Origin: Diplocarpon mali
Taxonomy: Eukaryota > Ascomycota > Leotiomycetes > Helotiales > Drepanopezizaceae
Reading direction: 5' to 3'
DNA length: 64,000 nucleotides
NCBI GenBank assembly: GCA_024741835.1
Contig: JAENRP010000081.1
Span: forward strand, 1 to 64,000
Part shown: piece after piece, positions 44,829-58,347 of the stretch
Position numbering within the stretch: the first letter of the stretch is position 1
How the letters are laid out: the number at the start of each line of letters is the position of its first letter
Made by a program: the position numbers and the translations under genes
Notes under the pieces: model-generated
What the model saw: the letters and a program-made list of their open reading frames with translations, nothing else
Told to the model about the DNA's origin: nothing
The model's database searches: none

Positions 44829-47800
44829 ATGGATACCAACTACAGTGCTGCAGAGTTGAAGACCCAAGGTGTTTTGGATGCTGCCCGGGATCCATACAGC
44901 TCTGTGACTGCAGCAGATGCTGAACAACGAATTGTAGCTGAGAGTATGAAGGCGGGAGTAGCTGCCTTCAATTTCGACCCAGATGCGACACCAGAGCAGA
45001 AGGCCGCTCAGGCCAGGGCTGTAAGCAGCAAATTGTCCTCTTTTCAAAGATGAATGCTTATTTTCGCAGCTTATACCAGAGGGCTTTCATCACGAACCCA
45101 AATCAAAGGCCGTTGCGATTCCAACTGACATTGATGATGGGAAGCCTGGAGCATACGATCTCCCATCACCCTCTACTGCTGGAGCTATTGCGGCAGTTAA
45201 AAATGGCAAAGATCGCAATGCACATCCTAGTACGAACGGTATGAGTGGCCAATTTATCGACGACGAGGCGGACGAGAATGATAGATGGGTTGAGCGCACA
45301 GGCTGGGCTCCACGATTCGGTAATGGGACATCTGGCGACTCAATCCAGGAAGAGAGTTTGGCGGACCACCAAACATGGGTTGAGGCGAGGCTTGATGATA
45401 AATTCTTTGGAGGTGAGTTGGACTCAGAACTGGAATGTCATGGATTATAATTGAGTTTAATCAGATTGGTATCATAATACTGGAATCATAATATTCGCAT
45501 GTCTATCCTCCTGGTTCGTAGCAGTACTGGGAGGCGGGCTCGCTTGGGTGCTCCTGATCATGGCCATTTGCGGTACATACTATCGAACCTCGATTCGCCG
45601 AGTACGACGAAACTTCCGTGACGATGTGCATCGGGAACTGGCAAAAAATAGGCTTGAGACAGACACTGAAAGCTTGGAGTGGATCAACAGTTTTCTGGCA
45701 AAGTTCTGGCCAATCTTCCAACCCGTCCTTGCAGAGACTATTATCAACTCAGTCGACCAGGTGTTGAGTACTGCAACTCCGGCGTTCTTGGACAGTCTTC
45801 GGATGAAAACATTTACCCTGGGAAATAAGCCTCCCCGAATGGAGCACGTCAAGACTTACCCTAAAGCAGAGGACGATGTAGTGCTCATGGACTGGAAATT
45901 CAGCTTCACGCCCAACGATCATGCCGATATGACTTCACGTCAAATCAAGAACAAAGTCAACCCAAAGGTTGTCCTCGAAATCAGAATCGGAAAGGCCATG
46001 ATCAGCAAGGGTTTGGACGTCATCGTCGAGGATTTCGCTTTTTCGGGTCTTATGCGTGTCAAGATTAAGCTGCAAATCCCATTCCCACACGTCGAGAAGA
46101 TCGAAATATCCTTTCTAGAGAAACCCATGATCGATTATGTCTGCAAGCCGATCGGAGGGGAGATGCTTGGTTTTGACATCAGTTTTATTCCTGGCTTGGA
46201 ATCTTTCATTCTGGATCAAATTCACGCCAACATTGGGCCCATGATGTACGCCCCTAATGTCTTCCCGATTGAAGTTGCGAAGATGCTTTCTGGATCCGCA
46301 GTCGATGAGGCGATTGGTGTCATGGCTGTCACTCTCCATGGTGCGCAAGGTCTCAAGAATCCAGACAAATTTGCCGGAACTCCTGATCCATACACAATTC
46401 TGTCGTTCAATAGTGGTGTTCCTTTAGCACAAACGAAAACTGTCAAGGAGAACGCCAATCCAAGATGGAATGAAACCAAGTATCTTATTGTTACATCATT
46501 CAATGAGAGCCTCACTCTCCAAATATTCGACTTCAACGACATTCGAAAAGACAAAGAACTAGGTACGGCGACATTCCCTCTAGAAAGAATCCAGGAGGTC
46601 ACAGAGTACGAAAACGAGCAACTTGAGGTCGTCGCGAACGGCAAAGCACGGGGTATCGTATCCACCGACGTACGCTTCTTCCCAGTCCTCGAAGGCCGAG
46701 TTCTTCCGGATGGCGCGAAAGAGCCGCCGCCTGAGTCTAATACTGGTATTGCTCGAATAACTGTGGAACAATGTAAAGAACTCGATGGGTCCCAGAGTCT
46801 TTTGGGAGCACTAAACCCATACGCGGTATTGCTACTCAACAACAAAGAAATTCACTCTACTCGAAAGCTGAAGCGAACGAATAATCCCATCTGGGATAAT
46901 GGATCCAAGGAAGTTCTAATTACGGATCGCAAAAGCGCAAAGCTTGGGCTTGTAATCAAAGACGACAGAGACCTTTCGACAGATCCTATCCTTGGCACAT
47001 ACCAGATCAAGCTAACTGACATGCTCAACTTGATGGAGAAAGGCCAGGAGTGGTACCATCTTGCTGGGGCCAAGACTGGTCGTGTCAAATTTACCCTCCA
47101 GTGGAAGCCTGTGGCTCTATCAGGTATTGGTGCTGGCACTGGTGGCTACGTGACCCCTATCGGCGTCATGAGATTCCACTTCAAGAACGCTCGTGATCTT
47201 CGCAATCTTGAGACTCTAGGGAAGTCCGACCCATATGTTCGAGTTCTCCTTTCCGGTATTGAAAAGGCTCGCACCGTCACGTTTCAGAACAACCTCAATC
47301 CTGACTTTGACGAAGTCATCTACATTCCCGTGCATAGCACACGTGAAAAACTGACTCTAGAGGTTATGGATCAAGAGACAATCAACAGCGATCGGTCTCT
47401 TGGTTCTGTCGAGGTCTTAGCTGCCGATTATGTATCTCAGGCCAAAAATGGCGAATTTCTAGTCAACGACTCAAAAACACCCCAAGTCGGTCCTCTGCAT
47501 CTCAATGGAAAAGGCGCTCCAAAAGGTACTCTCAACTTTACTGTGTCCTTCTATCCTTGTTTGAATGTTGCCGATCCAGAAGAGGAAGAAGAGCTGGCTG
47601 CGAGAAAGAAATCCGCAGACCAAGGCCGCTCGTCGATTGAGAGTGGTAGGTCAGGCGATGCACTTGTCACTGCAAACCGCTCGCTTGAAAACGGGAAGAT
47701 CGACACGTCTCTCGAACATGTCCTTGCTGAGGGCGAGAAGGAGCAGATTGAGGTAGAGGAGCAGAGTAAGTTGCCGAAGATTCATCTTTCTCCCGAGGAG

Positions 47801-49513
47801 TTGATCAAATACGAATCCGGACTCATCATCTTTAAAATCATGGACGTCGACCTCACTCGCAACAACACTCATGTGGATGTTCTTATGGACGACTTTGCAT
47901 TCCCGTCTTATTCATCCTCCAAGATCAAGTCAAAGAGAACAAAAATCGATGAGATTGGAGACTGCTTTGTGCGAGAGCTCGACTTTTCGAAAATCACGCT
48001 TCGCATCCGCGCAAAGGGCGAAATTAAAGGAGACGCGAAGGACCAGGAAGACATTATCGCCAAGCTCACTGGCAACACACTAGATACTCTCAAGCAGTGT
48101 CTTGTAAGTCACCATTTCAGTAATGATTTGCGTATAGCTTAGCTCTGAAGCAACTTAGTGCTAATGACCTTCTAGAATAATCCCACTGTACTCAAGCTCA
48201 AGGACGATCAAGGTCAACTGAGCAGTGTCAAGGTCAGCTTGAAATACATACCTGTTAAGATGCAACTTGACCCCAGCGAGAGTATGAATAACATGGGTAA
48301 ACTTCGGGTTGATGTTCTTGACGCTTCGGATCTCCCATCCGCAGATAGAAATGGATTTAGTGACCCATACTGCGTCTTTGAGCTTAACGGTAAGGATGTC
48401 TTCAAGACCAAAACTCAGAAAAAGACTCTTCATCCAGCATGGAATGAATTCTTCGAGGTAGACATTCCATCCAGAACCGCTGCAAAATTTACCTGCAGAG
48501 TTCTCGATTGGGATTTTGCCGACAAAGCAGATCTTCTGGGTAATGCAGATATCAATCTTGAGTTGCTTGATCCGTTCAAGGCTCAAGAGTACAACCTCAA
48601 TCTAGACGGAAAATCTGGCTCAGTCAGATTGCGTTTGCTCTTCAGGCCTGATTACGTTACCCGCTCTCGTCAGGGATCCTCTACTTTCTCTGGTACATTT
48701 GCAACACCAGGCAAGATCGTGACCGGTGTTGCAGGTGCTCCTATTAAGGGTGTCGGTTTTGCTGCACACGGTGTTGGCAAAGGTGCGTCATTCATCCGAC
48801 AAGGATTCAAGAGCAAGAAGAAGAGCGAAGAAGACAGCAATGGTACGGGTTCAGTTGAGATGGGAGCAGAGGACGCAAAATTCGCCAATGGAGGTAGTAA
48901 TGGCGGTCTTAGACGTGCAAGCAACCTGCCTCCTCCCGCCACTGTCTTGGAGTCGCCTTCTACGCCACCTGGTTCCGCTCTCGGGATTCCGGGGCATGGT
49001 CGTACGAAGAGTTTCGGGGCCTCCTCGATGCACAGCACGATGCAAGGAGGCTCATGTGCTCCCACCGGAACTGCCAGCTTCACCATCTTGTCGGCCGCGG
49101 GCTATCCTCCGTCAGCTAATGTCATGGTCTCCATGAAGCACATTGGCCCGAAGCCGAAGACGATACACAAGACTGAGCATATCAAATCCGCCTCTGGAAT
49201 TGTGACCTTCAACGACAAGAAAGAGAGTTTCAAATACGCATGCTCGGCAGACACACAGTTCCAGATTCAAGTCAAGGGTCACAATACTTTTGGTAGTGAT
49301 GATGACCTCGGAGAGGCGCTATTCTTTGTTGACGAGTCTGGCAGTGGACTAGAGAAATCTGTCAAGGCAGGAAGCGGTCTAGTCACTCTGAAGAGCAATT
49401 TTGTGCTCAATCCTATCGATAATAGCGACTACAGTCCCAGATCAACTAGTGGAGGGCTTCGGAATTTTTTAACAAAACCTGGTCGGAATAGTAGGGAAGT
49501 CACTCCTTCCTAG
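44829..49513 (+). CDS. Tricalbin-type SMP/C2-domain membrane-contact protein
   Basis: Exons 44829-45020, 45070-45412, 45522-48103 and 48176-49513 give 1484 aa, in the size range of yeast Tcb1-3. After a soluble N-terminus comes a hydrophobic hairpin (AVLGGGLAWVLLIMAICGTY, about 179-200), then an SMP lipid-transfer domain (ESLEWINSFLAKFWPIFQPV onward, about 228-430). At least four C2 domains follow, starting near 443 (AVTLHGAQGLKN), 587 (ARITVEQCKELD), 726 (RFHFKNARDLRN) and 1079 (LRVDVLDASDLPSADRNGFS). A divergent C2-like block lies near 944 and a beta-rich tail at about 1340-1450. Tricalbins tether ER to plasma membrane and move lipids, with Ca-dependent C2 binding. The Asp-bearing loops DPYTILSF and DPYVRVLL are kept. 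The paralogue is not assigned. Confidence 0.93.
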
Positions 49514-51008
49514 TCGCGGTTCATTCGATGTCGATATTTTTGAGAAACTACCGCGGGAAGAGATAAACTTAATGGTATTCAGACGATGGAGGCAGGCTAC
49601 GGCATGGGTGGGCACAGGATGCGCGTTGTATGTTACGTAAACATTGGTCACTTTTTTTCCGATGTCGATACCACGGAGCGAATGCGTTGCTTATACCTAT
49701 TCCATGCTCCTCAAAATAAAATGTGTTCTGGAATGGTCGGGAGTTGTGGTGAAAGGAATGGCGAATGCGACGATATGTTGGGACACAGTCCATGCAAGCA
49801 CATTGTCTCCACGCAAGGATAACTATACCGTAGTTCGGTGATCCGTCATTCGTGATACTATTAGGAAATAAGATTTTCGTCGTCCATGGCTCCTGGAGAG
49901 GTATAGCCAAGAAAAGATGCCAGTGAAACGACGCATAGAGGCGGGGTCACTCGCTCTCCGTTTCGACTCCGAGAATTGCTAGGGTCCGATAAATGTATAA
50001 TTCTATGATCAACTTGCTATTCGATAGAACTTCTGGCTCCCATTTCCATACAAACTCCTGGAACAAGATGCTACCTTGGGTTCTGTTGAACCCGTGGTCC
50101 GTGGAGGCTCCGAACGGAGTTGTGGGCGCCGCCGGATCTCGCCAACAAACACATGTACATAGGCAGGTACCCTTGCTGATAACTCGACGGACATGGGACG
50201 AACAGGTAAAGCTTGCATGTGTTTTGTTTTGTTTTTTCCTATTGCCCATGGACAAGCGAAGCCTGCCGGAAGTGACGTCTTTTCTTTGTATGTAATGTAT
50301 TTTTGGGTCGTACGTCCTGCGTGTGTATGTGTGCAGCTGACTGCTGCGGTATGGTATGGTGAGGTGTGGTACTATGCATTTATCATTAAGTGCAGACTGG
50401 CTGTATTGAAGTGAAAGCAAGAAAGATTCACGCGCTTCAATGCATATCTGTATCCTATACGATTGATGTGCTTACTTTATGTAGAGGCTCAATGTGCCTC
50501 TGCATAACAATACATCATAATGCCTGTGCACGCCTGGTCAATCTTTGTCATTTGATGTCACAGAGGGAGATCACGGAGGGAGATCCTGGCGAATGATTAC
50601 GCCGCTCCGACAACTCGTACTTTATCTTGCTGCTTTACCTTCCATTTGACCTCGTACCCCACCAAGCAAGTCTAAGTCTAGTCTTCTAGAAGCACCACCA
50701 CAGCTCGATATGCCCTACTGAACAGTACTCTACCTACTCTCCCGTACGCAGTAGTGGGCCAGACCTCTTTTTTCTTCCTGCCATTCGATTACTCTACAGG
50801 TGCTGAATAACGGGACGCACGCATTCGCTTCCCTACCTTCAACCTTAACCGACCTTCGCTCAAGTACAGTTCTCTAAACTTCATCACAACCTTTTCAAAC
50901 ACACCCAGACCCACGAACGACGCAGCCTTCTTTCCCCTTCTTTCGCAGAATACCCGTTTCGAAAGCTTGTGCGGAAAGGCCAACGCATACTAGGTTTTAT
51001 TGGCGAGG
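49514..51008. other. Intergenic, no supported gene
   Basis: Downstream flank of the tricalbin gene and, on the right, a pyrimidine-rich promoter and leader for the oxysterol-binding protein gene. Overlapping ORFs of 60-157 codons on both strands (for example 49947-50420 on -) lack domains and splice chains. Confidence 0.55.
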
Positions 51009-53086
51009 ATGGTCAGCTTGGGACATTCGCATCGCCGGGCCTCCGCCACCAGTAAGTACTCCTCTTCGCCCAGTGCCTCTCGTTGCTTTTCTCCTGCTTT
51101 GCTGAAGAGGAAACCCGTAGATGGCAGATAGTAGATAGGAAGAAATTCTTGCTAACGAGGATGCGACAAGCAGGCGCGAGGTCGTCAGTCGACGAGTCGA
51201 GGTCGGATGGCCCGGAGGATGAGACTACGATCGTGGAGCCTGATCAGGGAAATGGTGAGGCTTTCTGCGGCCAATATATCCAATAATCGAACAAGGCATT
51301 GCTGATTCGAGTACATGCAGTGTTGTCGCATATCATCTCGCAGTTGAGACCAGGTGCCGATCTGAGTCGGGTGGTGCTGCCGACTTTTATCCTGGAGCCT
51401 AGGAGTATGTTGGAAAGGATCACGAAGTGCGTTGGGACTTCAGCGAAGGGTAGATGGGGTGCTAATGAGTCCGTAGCTTCATGGCACATCCAGAAACTCT
51501 GTTGCCTATGCCAGAAATCGACGATCCTACGCAAAGATTCTTATCAGTGGTTAAGTTTTATTTGAGTGGATGGCATATCAAACCTCCGTGCGTACCGTTC
51601 TGATTTTGATCCCTCGAGAATTGACATTGACAGCAATGCAGAGGAGTTAAAAAACCGCTCAACCCGATCCTGGGCGAGACATTTACTGGCTACTGGACTT
51701 TCCCCGACAACACCAAAGGCTACTATATCTCTGAACAAACCTCCCATCATCCTCCTAAATCGAGCTACTTCTACATGGCTCCCGAACACCACATTCGGAT
51801 TGATGGATGCTTAAAACCTCGCAGTAAATTTCTGGGGAACTCTGCAGCTAGTATAATGGAGGGCATTGCTATTTTACGCTTCTTAAATCGAGGCGAAGGT
51901 CCTAAAGGAGAGCGCTATATTCTGACTCAACCAAACATGTATGCAAGAGGCATTCTGTTTGGGAAGATGAAGTATGAGCTCGGAGATCATAGTTTTGTGC
52001 GGTGCCCAGAGCTGGGGCTCAGTGCCGACATCGAGTTCAAGACTAAAGGCTATTTTGGCGGGACTTACAATGCCATTGCGGGCGTGATCAAGAACGAACA
52101 TACAGGAGAGGTGTTGTATGAGTTGTCTGGAATGTGGAGCGGAGAAATGTGGGCCAAGCATTTGAAGGTGAGTTGATAACTTGCTTTGGGGCACAACGTA
52201 CTTATGGGGTGGCTTAGACTGGAAAGAAGGACTTACTTTTCAACGCAACGAGAGCTAAACATACACCTCCCGAGGTGCGACCGCTGGAAGAGCAAGATGG
52301 TCGCGAAAGTCGGAGGTTATGGTTCGCTACTTCAAACGCAGTCAGGGAGCGAAATCACGAGCTAGCTACGTCTGAGAAGACCAAGATCGAAGATATGCAA
52401 CGAGATGAGGCTGCTAAGAGAGTAGAAGATGGCGTGGAATGGCACCCAAGACTTTTCAGAGCTGTGAAGGGTGGTCCTGGTGGTCCGGAGGAAGGCGAAG
52501 AAGACCTGGACTGGATTTTGAATGCAAACATGTGAGAATATTCGCTGCTTGAATGCTACTTCCTGACTGATTGTCATACAGTGACGGGAAGACACCTGAG
52601 AAGCAAGCTGAACAGATCTTGGCAATCACCCCTATTTTGAAAGGCCAAAAGCCTAACGAGAAGAACCCTATCCCGTCCCAAAACCAACGCTCAGAAGCAA
52701 CCCATAAAGCAGTTCCCGCAGCAGCCTCCGCATTAGTCTCATCAGCAGGCCCCGCGACAGAGAATCAACCACCTCAAGCAGCTACTTCCAACAACCTTGT
52801 CGAATCCGGCCCGAGTGGCGGAGTGCAGACCCAGAGTCAGACCGCTCCAGTACCTCTTGTGCCAGCTGACCTACAAGCTGCCCAAACAGTCAATAATGGC
52901 GAGCTACAAAAGGATCTAGAGCAGACTCTTCGATCTACCAGTACACCAATGCCGGCTGAAGGCCCTTTGGTTGATTTCCACGGTGATCTGAAGAGAACCC
53001 TGCCAGCTGTTGATAGCAAGGGTATTCTGAGGCGGGAAGACACCGATACCAAGAGCTTGGATGACTTCGTCGATGCTAAAGAATAA
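51009..53086 (+). CDS. Oxysterol-binding protein, Osh4/Kes1 type
   Basis: Seven exons, 51009-51051, 51174-51254, 51321-51426, 51477-51587, 51642-52167, 52218-52531 and 52582-53086, give 561 aa. All joins keep frame and one intron has a perfect GCTAAC branch site at 51151. The ORD core is evident: [40 protein letters not shown], the family fingerprint EQTSHHPP near residue 144, and the C-terminal EWHPRLF-type block. There is no PH domain or ankyrin repeats, so it is a short, Osh4-like protein exchanging sterol and PI4P at the Golgi. A disordered extension of about 165 aa follows the ORD and ends DDFVDAKE; this is longer than yeast Kes1 (434 aa). Confidence 0.92.
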
Positions 53087-53598
53087 ATCCAGGCCTTTTC
53101 ATTTGTATCATGAGGAAATAGTACCGAACGCGGGTTTTGCAACTTGTGGGATTCTTCATGCCTACGTATGACTGAGGGGTCTTGATATTAGGGGCTAGGA
53201 TGGCGTTGTGTTCTAGCCCATGGACCTACAAAAAGCCTTCTGTAATATACAGGACGGATGGATGGTCTTGGTCATTTTGCAAGAGGATTCATGGACAGAC
53301 AGACATACTTTTCTGTTTATCTTCCGGTTGGAAGTTTTCTGTGCTAGCTCATACCTGCGTTGTATAAGGCCTCGCTGCCGGCAGGTCTAGCGACATTACG
53401 ACATTCTATAAGTCATGAAAGCGCATCTTCGTAAATTAGCTTAATTTACCACTCTCTATCATCTGTTCCTAGGTCGCTGCATGATGACAAATCACGGACC
53501 TGAACGCCAGATATATAGCCCGGTATCGACAACACCAACTTTACCTCCTACCGGTTACTGATTCACCAGACTCTCATCCCCTTCGCCTCATGTCCAAA
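53087..53598. other. Convergent 3' intergenic region
   Basis: Tail-to-tail space between the oxysterol-binding protein gene (+) and the U2AF gene (-). Only short ORFs; no gene is supported. Confidence 0.6.
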
Positions 53599-54287
53599 CT
53601 AGGCATATCGTTTCCGCGTCGGTTCTGGACTTGGGCTCCTACTCGCGCTCCTCTCATCCCTGCCTCTCAACCGCAGCCACTTCTTCGTGCTAAGCTCCAG
53701 CTCGCGATCTAGCTCCGGACTCGGATTCTTCCTATGAATAAAATTGCAGAAGCCGCCTCGTACACAGCCTTCTCCGGAATTTAGTCTGCAGCAGGCCTCG
53801 CGGAAATCGGTGACTGGAGAGAGCTCGCAGTAGATGGGTCGCGCGGCGTACCAGCGAGAGTTGAGGGCATCGGAGGCTTTTTGCGCGCTGTCTTCGTACT
53901 TGAATCGCGCGTAGACGTTCCCGATAAGATGGCTACAGAATATATGTTAGTAATTCGTCTTCTAGAGAAGATGCGAGAGGGCACGCACTCATTGTTGTTA
54001 TCACACACAACCACCTCCTCAATCTCCCCAAACTTGCACATCTCGCACCAGAAATCCTCGTAGAAGGCGTCGAAGTGGTTCTGCAGCTGGCTGGCGTTCA
54101 TCTTGTTTTTAGGGTCGTAGGCCGGGTTCTGGTAGAGGTTGGGCAGCAGGATCGTCTGACTGTATGACGGCTTGACGTGTTTGCGCGAGCAGCGGTCGCC
54201 GTGGCGGCAGGCGCCGATCTTGTAGTAGAAGGAGCAGTTGACTTTGTCGGCTTCGGTGCCGAAGATGCTGGCGAGGTAATTCGCCAT
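53599..54287 (-). CDS. U2AF small subunit (U2AF35/U2AF23)
   Basis: Exons 54287-53989 and 53932-53599 (56-bp intron) give 210 aa, close to S. pombe U2AF23 (216). It starts MANYLASIFGTEADKVNC. Zinc finger 1 is CSFYYKIGACRHGDRCSRKH; the central U2AF-homology RRM includes FYEDFWCEMCKFGEIEEVVV and HLIGNVYARFKYEDSA; zinc finger 2 is CCRLNSGEGCVRGGFCNFIH. The tail is short and basic, with a reduced RS region (RSASRSPSPEPTRKR). The protein reads the AG of the 3' splice site with the large U2AF subunit. The unspliced reading would leave the frame after CDNNNE, so the intron is needed. Confidence 0.95.
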
Positions 54288-56057
54288 GGTGTTCTGGTTC
54301 TTATGATTGTAAAATGAAGCTGGACTCGGTCTTAGGATTGAACGTGGCTCGAGGTGGTCTCCTGGCTTTAGCGATTCTAGATCTGCAGTTGGGTTGCACT
54401 TTCAAGTTGAGAAATACTCTGAGGTTTGGATGACACGTTCGCCGTCGTGGAGGAGGGAAATGCGGAGTAGGAACACGCCTTGATAAAAGGAAAAATAGTA
54501 GGAGAGCTCCGGACACTCTCCCACGAAGGGCATAGCGTGATTTTGACGAATGATGACTAAGTCTCGAAGTTTAAAGTGGATGCTTTGAGAATCACGACGC
54601 ATTTTCTTTTCCCTTTTGATATGCTGTATTAGCTCTAAACTATGTAGCTTTAGCAAGAAACGCTACAATTGTATTAATTTATAAGGATAAAGCTAGTATG
54701 AGAAACTACGTTCTCAAGAAGGCGCCTCGGCAAACAAAGTTGCCTTAGGTTCTCTTATTCTCAGACAGGTCCTTCTTGATAAAAACAGCTATTTATTTGA
54801 TTATATTAAGCTTCTTACTAGTGAGCTGCCGCTTTTGATTAAGAACCCTTCTTATCGACTTCAAATTTCAAAGATTTTCGAAAACTATACCAATTTAAAA
54901 CGTATCCTTTTCCCTCTTCTTTTCCTTATGTATTATAACCCGCCTCATTCGCCCTTATATCCTGTATGAAGCTTTTGCTTTAATCCAAGATATGCATTTA
55001 AGTGATCCTAAAGTATATAAGTAAAAATCGAAAGTAGAGGGTAGTTAGAAAAGACATAATTGGAAAATTTTCGTTGAAAAGTTCCTGCTTTATCCAACTT
55101 AGGGTTTAGTTTTTTCATAGTCGAAAAGACTCAACCTCGGCCCTCATTATACCTATTTGAGTTTTTGCATAGTGTATTTAAAAACTTGAAACTTTAGTAC
55201 ACATGTTATCCTAAGATATCTGGATTAGCTGATTTCAGAATAGCTGATACTTCATCAGCAAAGGTTTTTAGCGCCGGGCTACAAACTCATAGCTACTAGC
55301 GCCACTGATATCGATACCTTTATATAGCCGCTGGGGACGCAATTGAAGTAGCTAATCGCCTCTAGGCCACTGTTTGGCCGCTGAAGACACCATTTAATAT
55401 GACTACTCGCTGTAGTTACTAGGGACGCTGATAGCTATCATTCAAACTATTTAAAAAAAGTACTTTTAAAGCACCTGGTCTGTGCAACTCTGTCTTAACC
55501 CAAAGTAACCCTTGTCATTACATTCCTACAACTACTATATGAGAGCCTTAAGCTCCCTATGTAGAATAGAATAAAGCAAAGTAATCATTCTTTAACATAT
55601 ACTCAGTTAGATACAATTGTTCTCAATGTAATTCTTTATTTCGACTAGTCAGTTTTACAAGATATATGAAACATTTCAAAAAGTAAATGCTATACCTAGT
55701 TCAATCCTTTCTTGCTATAGGGTTTTATAATTATTATTTATTTCAAGGTTTACTAGCATCCAACATAGGCTTGACTTTGGACAATTGAAGGACAGCTGTG
55801 TTTCTATTAGTAGAGCAGGAATGCACTGAAATAAAGTACGCACTTGAGACAACTCTTTATTATGCTAATGCCGAGCTCGCTTTGCGCCTTCCTAGAGATC
55901 AAGCACTTCAAAGTAGAAGGGACCATTTTGGCTGGACACCAGTGGTTAGACTTATTAACAACTTGATCAATCCAGCTTGCGCAATTTGCAAGCCATTTCC
56001 AACATCCAAACCTCAACCATCATATATATATGACACTGAGACTTTGATACCGCAACT
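54288..56057. other. AT-rich gene-poor region
   Basis: The left edge is the U2AF promoter. From about 54640 to 55790 the sequence is AT-rich with no open frame of note. It includes loosely repeated CTGGGGACGC/CTGAAGACAC/CTAGGGACGC words at 55331, 55381 and 55419 separated by degenerate spacers. The look is that of old RIP-affected repeat DNA, but no transposon protein could be read. An ORF at 55798-56199 overlaps the first DUF4185 exon in another frame and has no features. Confidence 0.5.
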
Positions 56058-57646
56058 ATGCGAAACCAGCAGAGTCATAATGATAGCAAAGGGGGAGTTG
56101 CGTGGCCGCCCAAAGTCCTCTACTATACAGAAATGGGTGTTATACGTGACAGTGAGTCCTGATCATCTCTATCCGTTGCCCAAATTATGTTCGTTCTAAC
56201 ATCCGAAGGTACTCATAATTGGTACCCGCGTGATATCGGCAGGTCATCTGAGCTGTTACCTAGCATGTTCATTTACCAGTAGGTGGCGGTATAGGCGAGA
56301 TTTCGAGAACAACTCAGATCCAGATACAAACATACAGGAGCGGATATGGAATTGACTGACACATTCAAGATTTGGAGATACATTTTGCCACGATGCCAAT
56401 GGACAATACATTGGCCTGTCTCAGAATTCCTACGCGATAGCTCACGATCGATCTAATCCCAATGTCTCCAGTTACAAGGTCACCAAAACTCAAGGCAATG
56501 AGATCGCGCCATTCATAGGAAAATTGGATGGCGATGAGGAGTGAGTCTTACCCGTCACCTGTTTGGTTTTCGTAGCCCATCTTATGACTTTCTCTCAAGC
56601 ACGTTCCAATAAATCTTACCATATTTTAGTGATTGGAAAATTTGGTCCTTTGGGGGGATCGTGATGAGAACCTCCGAAGTTGGGCCCGATGTGTGGGAAG
56701 GTTATACTTTTTTCGAGGTTACCAAACCAATCGGTCCTTTAAAATACCAACACCAGTACACTGGGTAGGTTTTGGTCTCATCCTGGCCACCCCCCGCCCA
56801 CTCCATCGTCGCCTTTTCTTTTTTTTTCTTCAAGGCCAAATCTATATTTTGCTAAGTCTACGCTAAATAGTATTGCCGAGGTTTTCTGCAACATTGTGAC
56901 TGGGCAAACCCACACCTCTCGTCCCAAGGGCAGTCCTTCTAGCCTATTCAGAGTAAGTATCCGGTTCCGCAAGCTATTCTAAGCTGCAGGGCTCGCTGGA
57001 GATATAAGTGACGAGCGAAACAGCATTTCGAGCCAAAATTTGGGGGCTTCTGTGCAGTTACAAATCCATACCCTATACCTGAAAGGTGTTATGGTATGTC
57101 CTTGTATGTCTTTGGTCACAAAAGTGACTTGTGCAAGGATATTTGCATCGCGAGAGTCAATCCTAGCTACGCAATGAGGAGAGAATATTACGTGTTCTGG
57201 GATGGGGTTCAGTGGTCGTCAGATATAGGCTCCTCGGTTCCCATCATGCCAAATATGCAGCATGGACAAATTTTCCCAACGAAAATGTTCGGGTCATCTT
57301 CGCCCTACATCTGGGCCTTTGTGGGATGTACGGCGTTCGGAGATAACAAGGTTATGATGGGCAGAGCGACGTCACCAGAAGGCCCCTGGGATATCCAAAT
57401 GGCAATGGCTTTTTCGCAGCCCAAAGATGGATTATTCCGCTACTGCGTGTATCCCCATCCCTGGTGAGCCAAATACGAAGCTTTTTTGTGACATTTCTTG
57501 ATGCAATACACCGCGACAGAGTTGACCAATCTTGCAGGGCAGACAACACTAAAGAGACCGGAGATCTTACGATTTCTTGGTCGGAGGGTGGAATGACAGG
57601 AGGAGTCCTGATGTCTAAGATCAGATTCGCAATGGAGGGGCTTTGA
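56058..57646 (+). CDS. DUF4185-like beta-propeller protein
   Basis: Seven exons, 56058-56151, 56209-56278, 56370-56540, 56630-56764, 56871-56952, 57024-57463 and 57538-57646, give 366 aa. Introns are 57, 91, 89, 106, 71 and 74 bp, all GT...AG and in frame. Joined pieces read as a bladed propeller: THNWYPRDIGRS, FGDTFCHDANGQYIGLSQN, DDWKIWSFGGIVMRTSEVGP, DICIARVNPSYAMRREYYVF, WDGVQWSSDIGSS, VMMGRATSPEGPWDI and a last blade with TISWSEGG...SKIRFAM. This matches proteins with a DUF4185 domain, related in shape to GH43/GH32-type propellers. Their substrate is unknown. The proposed start MRNQQSHND has no signal peptide; an upstream exon could supply one. The last exon may be the most certain part. 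It sits at the edge of AT-rich DNA. Confidence 0.72.
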
Positions 57647-58347
57647 AGAGGCGTGAGTCAGAGGGGCCTGCAGGAGAAGTCCCCGGTGGCAAAAAGGGAT
57701 AGAGACATCTAGAGTTTGGAAGCTGGCAACATCTATATCGTGGGAGCCGGTCGGTATTTTATCTTCCTCACAAGGGCCTAGGAGGTATTGAGCTACTACA
57801 TATGCATAGTATGATGGCGATCCTGACTGTACCTTTTAGATATGAATTGATTGGACTTTTTACTGGCTTACCTGAGACTTTTCAGGTGAGTTTGCTTTTT
57901 TCAGATGTTCTACACAAACATTAGCTCCTGAGGCTCTTTGGAGGCCAAGAGATCTGCACGATGCTAATTGCCTCTCGGTGATAGTGTATGAGAGCATAGG
58001 GGATTGTTTGATTATTCCATGGTTTTGATGCGTGGAACTTCTGTAAAAGCTCCTGCAGGGTAGAATCTGGGCAGCTTATTATTCCTAGGCAAATTTCGGG
58101 CTCTGCGAAGCTTTGGTAATCTTTCAGAACGAATGTATCCTGCTCGCCATTATATGGTAAATTTCATCGCTCGCTAAGCCGGCCATAATATTCCCTCCAC
58201 AAAACTTGCCAGCTCTGCTCCGGTAATCGTAGTGTGCTGATCCTTCCAGGGGTATGTGTTGATGTAGTCCGAGTTCCTCGTCCATCAGGTCATCAAGGTC
58301 TCGTATTTCGTAAGGGCACTTCTTTGCAGGCCATCTCCAGTGCTGGT
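57647..58347. other. Convergent intergenic region
   Basis: Space between the ends of the DUF4185-like gene (+) and the small membrane-protein gene (-). A minus-strand reading from 58480 to 58124 continues past the proposed stop in another frame but has no recognisable feature and is not accepted as coding. Confidence 0.5.

Noticed and set aside
55321..55440. Repeated GGGACGC-like words suggesting a minisatellite
   Set aside because: Spacing is uneven (50 and 38 bp) and the spacers do not align, so no tandem array can be claimed.
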